Below, one piece after another: positions 54,827-62,489 of a DNA stretch of 64,000 nucleotides. The stretch is from positions 28,826 to 92,825 of the forward strand of contig NZ_AUIG01000022.1 in NCBI RefSeq assembly GCF_000423585.1. Direction: 5' to 3'. The notes below the pieces were generated by a model. That model was not told where the DNA came from. It ran no database searches and saw only the letters and a program-made list of their open reading frames with translations. The position numbers and the translations under genes are program-made. Origin of the DNA: Salinimicrobium xinjiangense DSM 19287 (GTDB lineage: Bacteria > Bacteroidota > Bacteroidia > Flavobacteriales > Flavobacteriaceae). Each line of letters starts with the position of its first letter. Position 1 is the first letter of the stretch.

Positions 54827-56479
54827 TTGCTCACAAGCTTATCCATAAAAAATTACGCGCTTATTGAAGACATACAAATGGATCTTCAGAGTGGCTTTAC
54901 CATTATTACGGGAGAAACCGGCGCGGGAAAATCTATTATGTTGGGAGCGCTTTCGCTCTTGTTGGGAAAACGTGCCGACTTTAGTGCGATACGTGATCAG
55001 GATAAGAAATGTGTTATTGAAGGTAGCTTCAGTATTGCTTCTTATGAGCTTAAAGCACTGTTTGCAGAAGAAGATCTTGATTATGAATCCCAGACAATCA
55101 TTAGACGGGAAATTCTGCCTTCGGGAAAAAGTCGGGCATTTGTTAATGATACTCCGGCGAATCTTTCTTCCTTACAGGTGCTGGGAGAGAAGTTACTCGA
55201 CATTCACAGTCAGCATGAAACTTTGAGCCTTGGTGACAATGATTATCAATTCCTGGTCATCGATTCCCTGGCCAATAATTTTACAAAGCTAAAAGAGTAT
55301 CAGCTGGGATTACAGCAGCTTAAAAAGCTTCAGAAACAATTACTTGAACTAAAAGAAGAACAGGCTCAGGCGACTAAAGAATACGACTATAACCTCTTTT
55401 TGCTTACCGAACTGCAACAGGCAAAGCTTGAAACGGGAATGCAGGAGGAGCTGGAAGAGCGGTATGAAGAGCTAAGCAATGTAGAGCAACTTACCGAACA
55501 GCTGGGAAGTGCGATAGATCATATTCAGCAGGAAGAGATCGGAGCTGCAGCTTCTCTACGGGAAGCAAAAAATAATTTGCAAAGAATTTCAGGAATATCA
55601 AGTCAATATCACCAGCTGTTTGAACGGCTGCAAAGCGTAAATATTGAACTGGATGATATAGCTACAGAGTTGGAATCGGCTTTAGACAAGGTTGAAGCAA
55701 ATCCGGCAGAGCTGGAGCAGGTGAATGCAAAGCTTCAGGTGCTATACAACCTACAGAAGAAGCACAACGTAGCCACTGTTGATGAACTAAAGCACATTCA
55801 GGAAGAACTGGCGCAGAAAGTTTCGGTTTCAGAAAATGCAGGGGAAGAAATAGCCCGTTCAGAAAAAGCCATTTCAGAAAAGAAGGAAGCGCTTCAGAAA
55901 ATAGCTTCAGAACTGCACGCCTCCCGAAAAAGTATTATTCCGAAGTTCATTAAAGAAACAGAAACCATTCTTGCCGATCTGGGAATGCCTAATGCCACTT
56001 TAAAGATCGAGCTGGAGCAGCAAAAGGAATTTTTTAGTAATGGCCAGGATAAGCTCAACTGGCTCCTGGCAGCAAACAAAGGCGGAAGCTATAACGACAT
56101 TAAAAAAGCGGCATCAGGCGGAGAATTGTCAAGGATCATGCTGGCAGTGAAAAGTATCCTGGCTACTTACAGCAATCTTCCTACAATAATTTTCGACGAG
56201 ATAGACACCGGAGTTTCGGGAGACATCGCACAGAAAATGGCGGTGATCCTTCAGAAAATGGGGAGTAATATGCAGGTCATCGCGATCACGCACCTTCCGC
56301 AGATCGCAGGAAAAGGGGACAGGCACTTCAAAATCTTTAAAGAAGATGCAGCCCTTAGTACTATCACCAACATCAAAGAATTAAAAGGTGAAGAGAGGGT
56401 GGAGGAGCTGGCCATGATGCTGGGTGGTAAAAACATCAGTGATTCTGCCGTGGCTCATGCCAAAGCGCTTCTGAATTAA
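54827..56479 (+). CDS. recN: DNA repair protein RecN
   Basis: 550 residues starting with TTG (LTSLSIKNYALIEDI). SMC-like ATPase: Walker A GETGAGKSIML near residue 30, a long coiled-coil middle (about 155-340, rich in EEL/KLQ heptads), then the C-terminal ABC signature KKAASGGELSRIMLAVK and Walker B PTIIFDEIDTGVSG. It tethers DNA ends in double-strand break repair. It is preceded by the long repeat gap and followed after 45 bases by fabI, which has its own -7 box. Confidence 0.95.
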   Translation: MLTSLSIKNYALIEDIQMDLQSGFTIITGETGAGKSIMLGALSLLLGKRADFSAIRDQDKKCVIEGSFSIASYELKALFAEEDLDYESQTIIRREILPSGKSRAFVNDTPANLSSLQVLGEKLLDIHSQHETLSLGDNDYQFLVIDSLANNFTKLKEYQLGLQQLKKLQKQLLELKEEQAQATKEYDYNLFLLTELQQAKLETGMQEELEERYEELSNVEQLTEQLGSAIDHIQQEEIGAAASLREAKNNLQRISGISSQYHQLFERLQSVNIELDDIATELESALDKVEANPAELEQVNAKLQVLYNLQKKHNVATVDELKHIQEELAQKVSVSENAGEEIARSEKAISEKKEALQKIASELHASRKSIIPKFIKETETILADLGMPNATLKIELEQQKEFFSNGQDKLNWLLAANKGGSYNDIKKAASGGELSRIMLAVKSILATYSNLPTIIFDEIDTGVSGDIAQKMAVILQKMGSNMQVIAITHLPQIAGKGDRHFKIFKEDAALSTITNIKELKGEERVEELAMMLGGKNISDSAVAHAKALLN

Positions 56480-56524
56480 AAGATGTTTCTTATATTTACC
56501 CGCTTAACAAAACAAATACCAACC

Positions 56525-57349
56525 ATGTCATATAATCTACTTAAAGGAAAGAAAGGGATCATTTTTGGAGCCCTGGATGAAAATTCTATCGCCTGGAAAA
56601 CGGCCTTACGCGTACATGAAGAGGGTGGGCAGTTTGTGCTTACCAATGCGCCTATCGCTATGAGAATGGGGAATATCCAGGATCTTGCCGATAAAACGAA
56701 TTCTGAGATCATTCCTGCAGATGCTACCAGCATTGAAGACCTGGACAATCTCGTAGATAAAGCCATGGAAATTCTTGGCGGAAAACTTGATTTCGTGCTG
56801 CATTCCATCGGGATGTCTGTGAACGTGCGAAAGGGGAAACATTATACCGAGATGAATTACGATTTCACCGCTAAAGGTTGGGATGTGTCGGCGGTTTCTT
56901 TCCACAAGACCATGCAGAGTCTTTACAAGAAAGACGCAATGAATGAGTGGGGAAGCATTATGGCGCTTTCTTATATTGCAGCCCAGAAAGTTTTTCCTGA
57001 TTATAACGATATGGCCGATAATAAGGCATATCTGGAGTCAATTGCCCGCAGTTTCGGGTATTTCTTCGGAAAAGAAAAGAAAGTAAGAGTAAACACCATT
57101 TCCCAGTCTCCAACGCCTACCACTGCAGGTACAGGCGTGAAAGGTTTCGACGGCTTCATCGCGTATGCAGATGAAATGTCGCCGCTTGGAAATGCAACCG
57201 GAATGGATTGTGCGAATTACATCGTCAGCCTTTTCTCGGATCTTACAAAAAGAGTGACCCTTCAAAATCTCTATAACGACGGCGGATTCTCGAATATGGG
57301 AGTAAGTCAGCAGGTTATGGAAGCTTTTATCAAGGGCAAAGGAGAGTAA
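56525..57349 (+). CDS. fabI: Enoyl-ACP reductase (NADH) FabI
   Basis: 274 residues from MSYNLLKGKKG at 56525. The in-frame ATG 42 bases upstream is rejected because a TATATTTA promoter element lies between. SDR family: GIIFGALDENSIAWKTALR is the nucleotide-binding loop, HSIGMSVN the core, and YNDMADNKA the catalytic YxxMxxxK pair. It reduces enoyl-ACP in the last step of fatty acid elongation. The monocistronic gene ends in a terminator. It is the only fatty acid synthesis gene in the window. Confidence 0.95.
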   Translation: MSYNLLKGKKGIIFGALDENSIAWKTALRVHEEGGQFVLTNAPIAMRMGNIQDLADKTNSEIIPADATSIEDLDNLVDKAMEILGGKLDFVLHSIGMSVNVRKGKHYTEMNYDFTAKGWDVSAVSFHKTMQSLYKKDAMNEWGSIMALSYIAAQKVFPDYNDMADNKAYLESIARSFGYFFGKEKKVRVNTISQSPTPTTAGTGVKGFDGFIAYADEMSPLGNATGMDCANYIVSLFSDLTKRVTLQNLYNDGGFSNMGVSQQVMEAFIKGKGE

Positions 57350-57370
57350 GCTAGTTCAAATATCGATAGA

Positions 57371-57413
57371 TAAGAGGTCTCAAAAATATCATTTTCGGGG
57401 CCTCTTATTTTTT
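57371..57413 (+). terminator. fabI terminator
   Basis: The stem AAGAGGTC / GGCCTCTT (one G-T pair) with a 19-base loop and trailing T run, 22 bases after the fabI stop. Confidence 0.8.
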
Positions 57414-57436
57414 AGGTCTTGCGTGACATTCTTTAA

Positions 57437-57444
57437 TACATTTG
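57437..57444 (+). promoter_or_regulatory. -7 promoter box of glycosyltransferase gene
   Basis: TACATTTG followed by T, ending 4 bases before the ATG, so the transcript would have almost no leader. Confidence 0.5.
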
Positions 57445-57448
57445 TTCT

Positions 57449-58465
57449 ATGGAGCTTTCCTACTCGTTTATCATTCCGGTTTACAATCGCCCTGACGAAA
57501 TAAGGGAGCTGCTGGAAAGTATGCTGTCGCTGGATTTTTCTGGATCATTTGAGGTAGTGATCGTGGAAGATGGTTCGACAATTACTTCGGAAGCAGTGGT
57601 GGAGGAATTCTCTGGAAAGCTGAATATTTCCTATTTCCGGAAAACTAATTCCGGTCCCGGGGATTCGCGGAACTTCGGAATGAGGAAAGCCCGCGGGAAC
57701 TACTTTTTGATCCTTGATAGTGATGTTATACTGCCACCGCTGTATTTAGCTGAAGTAGATAAAGAACTCCGGAAGCAATTCGTACACTGCTTTGGTGGTC
57801 CCGATGCTGCTCATGAAGGTTTCAGCGATCTTCAGAAGGCGATCAATTACACCATGACCTCTTTTCTAACCACCGGCGGAATCCGCGGCGGAAAGAAGAT
57901 GGTAGGGAAGTTCCAACCGCGGAGTTTCAATATGGGTTTATCAAAAGAAGCTTTTTTGGTCAGTGGTGGCTTTGGGAGCATACACCCGGGTGAAGATCCC
58001 GATCTTGCACTAAGGCTTCAAAAAGGGGATTTTGAGACAAGATTATTCCCGGAAGCTTTTGTGTACCATAAACGGCGGATCGACTGGAAAAAATTCTCTC
58101 TGCAGGTAAGGAAATTTGGCCTGGTACGGCCAATTTTGAACAGGTGGCACCCGGAGTCGGCTAAGATCACCTTTTGGTTTCCCACACTTTTCATGATTGG
58201 ATTTATAATAGCCCTGGTTTTTGCCCTTTTTGGATGGTATTGGCTATTGTACGCATACGGGCTGTACTTTTTATTACTGTTTTTTCATTCTCTTTACCTG
58301 AACCGGAGCTTAAAAATTGCTTTTCTTTCGGTAGTTGCCGCAATAGTACAATTTTTCGGCTATGGGTTTGGTTTCTGCAAGTCAACCTGCTATCTTAGGT
58401 TCATGAACGCCCCGCCGGAAAAATTATTTCCGGAGCTATTTTTTAAAAATGCTCAAAAGACTTAA
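57449..58465 (+). CDS. Glycosyltransferase family 2 protein
   Basis: 338 residues. GT-A fold: YSFIIPVYNRPDEIRELLESML, VVIVEDGST, the metal-binding DSDVILPP, and the late GGFGSIHPGEDPDLALRLQK. Two hydrophobic segments near 245-300 anchor the C terminus to the inner membrane. The sugar donor and acceptor are unknown; no other glycan gene is near. The last 17 bases overlap the YbbR gene. This GT2-YbbR-coaE series is common in Flavobacteriaceae. Confidence 0.9.
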   Translation: MELSYSFIIPVYNRPDEIRELLESMLSLDFSGSFEVVIVEDGSTITSEAVVEEFSGKLNISYFRKTNSGPGDSRNFGMRKARGNYFLILDSDVILPPLYLAEVDKELRKQFVHCFGGPDAAHEGFSDLQKAINYTMTSFLTTGGIRGGKKMVGKFQPRSFNMGLSKEAFLVSGGFGSIHPGEDPDLALRLQKGDFETRLFPEAFVYHKRRIDWKKFSLQVRKFGLVRPILNRWHPESAKITFWFPTLFMIGFIIALVFALFGWYWLLYAYGLYFLLLFFHSLYLNRSLKIAFLSVVAAIVQFFGYGFGFCKSTCYLRFMNAPPEKLFPELFFKNAQKT

Positions 58466-59408
58466 ATCAGGTACAAAGACGAGATTCAAAAAGACAGACT
58501 TTAATTCATTTCTGTTTTTTCTGTTTTTTGCCATTGTGATATGGATCTTTGTTCAGTTCTCAAAACAGTATGATGAGATCTTAAGTGTGCCGGTGGAGTA
58601 TACTAATGTTCCGCCAGATAAGCTTTTGAAGGAAGATAAACCTGAAAGCGTAGAGCTGCGAATGCAGGATAACGGGTTTAATCTTGCCTGGTTCTCATTG
58701 TTTCCACCCACCTTGACGCTTGATGTTTCAAAAGCCAATGAAGAGAACGGAAAACTGGTGTATGTTATTGATCAAAACCGTTCGGAAATTCTGAATCAGC
58801 TTAGAATTGATTTCGACGACAGTAAATTTCTCCGGGATGCCATAGTGATAGGTTTTGAGCAGAAGCAGGAAAAGAAATTGCCGGTAAAATCCAAAATTGA
58901 TATTGCTTACGCTCCGGGATATTCTGCTGTTGAAGATCTGCGCATCTCTCCGGATTCCATAAGGGTGAGCGGGCCCGATAACATTCTTGATACACTCAGT
59001 GCCTTGTACACCTTTTCCCTTGAACTCACAAAGGTGAAAGAAGATGTTACAGGCTCAGTACCTATAGACACGACAGCACTTCCAAATGTTACTCTTTACC
59101 GTAAAAGGGTAAATTACTCTGTAGATGTGGAGAAATTTACAGAAGGCAATGTGCAGGTTCCAATTGAGCTAATCAATGTCCCACCGGAATTAAATGTGGT
59201 GATTTTTCCCAAGGAAACGGTTCTTTTCTTCCAGGTGAACCTCAAGGATTTTAATAAAGTAACAGCTTCAGATTTCAGGGTGGTGGCTAATTTTAAAAAT
59301 GTGAGAGGCAATCAGGATTTTCTCATTCCGGAGGTAGTTCAGAAACCGGAGTTCACTTCAAATATCCGGCTGAATGAAAAACGGATCCAGTTTATAATCA
59401 AAAAATGA
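58449..59408 (+). CDS. YbbR-like (CdaR-type) domain protein
   Basis: 319 residues with an N-terminal membrane helix (about 20-38, LFFLFFAIVIWIFVQF), then an extracytoplasmic part of repeated beta modules resembling YbbR domains (YTNVPPDKLLKEDKPESVELRMQDNGF; LRISPDSIRVSGPDNILDTLSALYTFSLELTKVKEDV; PIELINVPPELNVVIFPKETVLFFQVNL). In Firmicutes YbbR (CdaR) regulates diadenylate cyclase. No cyclase gene is adjacent here, so that role is only suggested. It overlaps the glycosyltransferase gene by 17 bases and coaE by 4 bases, hence one operon. Confidence 0.88.
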   Translation: MLKRLKSGTKTRFKKTDFNSFLFFLFFAIVIWIFVQFSKQYDEILSVPVEYTNVPPDKLLKEDKPESVELRMQDNGFNLAWFSLFPPTLTLDVSKANEENGKLVYVIDQNRSEILNQLRIDFDDSKFLRDAIVIGFEQKQEKKLPVKSKIDIAYAPGYSAVEDLRISPDSIRVSGPDNILDTLSALYTFSLELTKVKEDVTGSVPIDTTALPNVTLYRKRVNYSVDVEKFTEGNVQVPIELINVPPELNVVIFPKETVLFFQVNLKDFNKVTASDFRVVANFKNVRGNQDFLIPEVVQKPEFTSNIRLNEKRIQFIIKK

Positions 59409-59989
59409 AAATCTTAGGCCTTACCGGGGGAATTGGCAGTGGAAAAACTACAGTGGCCGGATTTTTCCGGGAGCTGGGTATCCCAGTTTTTATAGCCGAT
59501 GTTGAAGCGAAGAAGATCATGGAAGAGGATGAGCGTGTAAAAATCCAGATAAAGGATCTTCTTGGAGAGGAAGCTTACCTGGATGATTTTCCCAATCGTA
59601 AATATATTGCCGCACAGGTTTTCAATGATAAAGACCAACTTGAACAGTTAAACGCAATTATTCATCCTGCCGTAGGCAGGAAATTTGATTCCTGGAAGGC
59701 AGAACAGGAGGCTCCTTATGTTGTCTATGAAGCTGCAATACTATTTGAAAAGGGAGGTTATAAAAAATGCGATTACAATCTCCTGGTAACAGCACCACTT
59801 CCCGAAAAATTAAAACGACTTCAGAAGAGAGATAATTCCTCTTCCGAAGAAATTAAAGCGCGAATGAACCACCAGTGGAGCGATGAAAAAAAGGCAAAGC
59901 TGGCAGATTTTGTCATTGAAAATTTCCGGCTTAATGAAACCCGTGAAGCTGTACGCCGGCTGCATAAAACCCTTCTTGAGAGCGCGTAA
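59405..59989 (+). CDS. coaE: Dephospho-CoA kinase
   Basis: 194 residues, complete. P-loop GLTGGIGSGKTT (residues 5-16), then PVFIADVEAKKIMEED, and the substrate-binding YEAAILFEKGGYKKCDY region, followed by the lid motif LQKRDNSSSEEIKARMNHQ. It phosphorylates the 3'-hydroxyl of dephospho-CoA, the last step of coenzyme A synthesis, complementing coaBC upstream. Start overlaps YbbR by 4 bases (ATGA). The kinase gene pair follows after 73 bases. Confidence 0.94.
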   Translation: MKILGLTGGIGSGKTTVAGFFRELGIPVFIADVEAKKIMEEDERVKIQIKDLLGEEAYLDDFPNRKYIAAQVFNDKDQLEQLNAIIHPAVGRKFDSWKAEQEAPYVVYEAAILFEKGGYKKCDYNLLVTAPLPEKLKRLQKRDNSSSEEIKARMNHQWSDEKKAKLADFVIENFRLNETREAVRRLHKTLLESA

Positions 59990-60062
59990 ATACTGAGTTT
60001 CTTTTGTTAACATTTGGTTAAAGGGCTATTTGGCTAAATGTTAAAATCATACTTTTGAAAAT

Positions 60063-61628
60063 ATGAACAAAAAGATATTTTTTCTTTTGGTGGTTCTCAT
60101 GAGCCTCTCTTTAATAGGAATTATATTTGTTCAGGGATTTTGGATAAAAAACACAGTAGAGAGCAAAGAAGAGCAGTTTTCTTTCAATGCCAAACAGATA
60201 CTGCGAAGAGTAGCCGCCGAAGTGGAGAACAATGAGCTGGAAACCTACTATTTCGCAATGCAGGCTTTAGTAGATAGTCTCGGGGTAGAGCCCGGTAGTG
60301 AGATGATGAATGAAATCTTCCAGGTCGAAAAGGATGATTTCTCAGATGATGTCTACATAAGTTCCAAGGGGATGTTGGAGGATGATTATAAGTTGTCTGC
60401 CGCTTTTCTGGATGCTTCGATAGATACCGTTCAGTTTAAGAAATTGATAAACAGAAAAGTATCAACACTGGTGAAAAATGACAGCCTGAACAATAGTGCC
60501 CTCACCACCTCAAGCAGGATAAACCGCATCTTTAGGATGAAAGATGTGGAAAAAGAATTTATTCGTTCCACTGTGAATGAATATACCAGTAAAAAACCTA
60601 TACATGAAAGGGTTTCTACGGCTTACCTGGAAGAATTGATCCAGAATGAATTGCAAAATAGAGGTATGAATACCTCTTTTGAATATGGAGTCTATGGCAA
60701 TGGCCTGGCCACGAAAGTGCGGTCAGAAAATTTTGAGTTGGATGCCAAAACAACTTATAGAGTGCCTCTTTTTGCATCGGGAAACAATAATTATCAACTT
60801 TTCGTGAATTTCACTGAAAAGAAGCAGGTAGTATTGTCCTCAATAACATTAATGGCCGCTTTATCGATTATATTTACATTGATCATTGTGATTGCCTATT
60901 CAAGTGCACTTTCTCAGTTAATAAGGCAGAGGCAGATATCGGAGATAAAAACAGATTTTATAAATAACATGACCCATGAGTTCAAAACACCCATAGCTAC
61001 TATTAACCTGGCTTTAGATGCGATAAAGAACCCAAAGGTGAGTAATGATCCGGAAAAAATTGCCCATTATCATCGTATGATAAGGGATGAAAATAAACGA
61101 ATGCACGCACAGGTGGAAAATGTTCTGCGAATATCGAGACTTGAAAAGAATGAACTGGACCTGAAGAAGGAGCGGCTGGATTTACATGAATTAATTGAAG
61201 AGGCTATAACCCATGTAGAATTGATCGTAGAGGACAGGCAGGGTTACGTACAGACCCATTTTGGAGCATTAAGGTCTTCAATTTTGGCAAACAGTACGCA
61301 TTTCATCAATGTTGTTGTGAATATTCTGGATAATGCCATAAAATATTCTCCGGAAGATCCTCGTATTGATATCTATACTGAAAATGTAAAGAATTATATT
61401 GTTATGAAAATCAGAGATCAGGGAAGCGGAATGAGCAAACCTGTTCAGAAAAAAATATTCGAAAAGTTTTATCGTGAGCATACCGGTGATATCCACAATG
61501 TTAAAGGCCACGGCCTGGGACTTGCCTATGCAAAGCGTATCCTTGATGACCATCACGGGCAAATAAGCGTGGAGAGTGAGAAAGGAAAAGGAAGTACATT
61601 TATAATTAAACTACCACTAATATCTTAA
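60063..61628 (+). CDS. Sensor histidine kinase (RprX-like)
   Basis: 521 residues: membrane helix 6-26, a periplasmic helical sensor domain (about 30-255), a second helix about 258-280, HisKA with H305 in NNMTHEFKTPIATI, and the ATPase domain (VVNILDNAIKYSPEDP, RDQGSGMSK, KGHGLGLAYAKRIL). The layout and partner fit the RprX/RprY pair of Bacteroidota. The response regulator gene follows after 3 bases. The signal is unknown; in relatives RprY has been linked to stress and iron or oxidative responses. Confidence 0.92.
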   Translation: MNKKIFFLLVVLMSLSLIGIIFVQGFWIKNTVESKEEQFSFNAKQILRRVAAEVENNELETYYFAMQALVDSLGVEPGSEMMNEIFQVEKDDFSDDVYISSKGMLEDDYKLSAAFLDASIDTVQFKKLINRKVSTLVKNDSLNNSALTTSSRINRIFRMKDVEKEFIRSTVNEYTSKKPIHERVSTAYLEELIQNELQNRGMNTSFEYGVYGNGLATKVRSENFELDAKTTYRVPLFASGNNNYQLFVNFTEKKQVVLSSITLMAALSIIFTLIIVIAYSSALSQLIRQRQISEIKTDFINNMTHEFKTPIATINLALDAIKNPKVSNDPEKIAHYHRMIRDENKRMHAQVENVLRISRLEKNELDLKKERLDLHELIEEAITHVELIVEDRQGYVQTHFGALRSSILANSTHFINVVVNILDNAIKYSPEDPRIDIYTENVKNYIVMKIRDQGSGMSKPVQKKIFEKFYREHTGDIHNVKGHGLGLAYAKRILDDHHGQISVESEKGKGSTFIIKLPLIS

Positions 61629-61631
61629 TTT

Positions 61632-62354
61632 ATGGAAACTGAAAATAAGAAGATTTTACTTGTTGAAGATGATCCAAACTTCGGAACGGTACTAAAAGAT
61701 TACCTGGCGATGAATGACTATGAGGTCACTCATGCGAAGAATGGAATGGAAGGATTTGAAAAGTTCAAGAAAGACGATTTCGATCTTTGCATCCTCGACG
61801 TTATGATGCCGTATAAAGACGGCTTTACTCTTGCTAAAGAGATCAGGGAGAAAAATGAAGAGATCCCTATCATCTTTCTAACAGCTAAGGCTATGAAAGA
61901 AGATGTCCTTAAAGGATATAAGGTTGGAGCAGATGACTATCTGAACAAACCTTTCGATAGTGAAGTACTGCTTATGAAGATCAAAGCGATCATGCAGCGC
62001 AAAGCTACAGATAGTGTGGCCGACAGTAAGCAGTTTGAGTTCCAGATTGGAGATTTCCACCTGAATTCCAAACTTCGCTTCCTTACCTTTAGAGATGAAG
62101 AACCATCCAAGCTTTCTCCAAAAGAAAATGAATTGCTGCGTCTTTTGGCGCTGCATGAAAACGATTTGATGCCAAGGGAACTGGCCTTGACCAAGATCTG
62201 GAGAGATGATAACTACTTTACATCCCGAAGTATGGATGTATATATTGCCAAGCTGCGTAAGTACCTTAAAAAGGATGAGAACGTAGAGATCCTTAACATT
62301 CACGGCGAAGGATTCAGGTTGGTGATTAGAAATAAAGAAGAGGCTCAAAGTTAA
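61632..62354 (+). CDS. OmpR-type response regulator (RprY-like)
   Basis: 240 residues. Receiver domain with D56 (LCILDVMMP), conserved T/S in FLTAKAM and K in LNKPFD, and a winged-helix DNA-binding domain (about 140-235: PSKLSPKENELLRLLALHENDLMPRELALTKIW...YFTSRSMDVYIAKLRKYLK). It is the cognate partner of the upstream kinase, with start 3 bases behind its stop. No self-regulatory operator was recognised. A weak hairpin (GCATTACTGCGG / CCGCAGTGATGC) lies about 25 bases behind the gene. Confidence 0.93.
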   Translation: METENKKILLVEDDPNFGTVLKDYLAMNDYEVTHAKNGMEGFEKFKKDDFDLCILDVMMPYKDGFTLAKEIREKNEEIPIIFLTAKAMKEDVLKGYKVGADDYLNKPFDSEVLLMKIKAIMQRKATDSVADSKQFEFQIGDFHLNSKLRFLTFRDEEPSKLSPKENELLRLLALHENDLMPRELALTKIWRDDNYFTSRSMDVYIAKLRKYLKKDENVEILNIHGEGFRLVIRNKEEAQS

Positions 62355-62379
62355 GCATACAGTTTTCAGTTTCTAATAT

Positions 62380-62411
62380 CAGGCATTACTGCGGACCTTC
62401 CCGCAGTGATG
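62380..62411 (+). terminator. Possible terminator after the two-component pair
   Basis: The inverted repeat GCATTACTGCGG / CCGCAGTGATGC (one mismatch) about 30 bases after the regulator stop, but it lacks a clear T run, so termination is uncertain. Confidence 0.5.
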
Positions 62412-62463
62412 CCCGGTATTTGTATGTTAACAATATCTTTCAGGGCTCTTCGTTTTACTTACT

Positions 62464-62471
62464 TATATTTG
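62464..62471 (+). promoter_or_regulatory. -7 promoter box of the NHL-repeat gene
   Basis: TATATTTG followed by CC, 18 bases upstream of the ATG at 62490. Confidence 0.55.
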
Positions 62472-62489
62472 CCGTGTAACCTGCACTAA

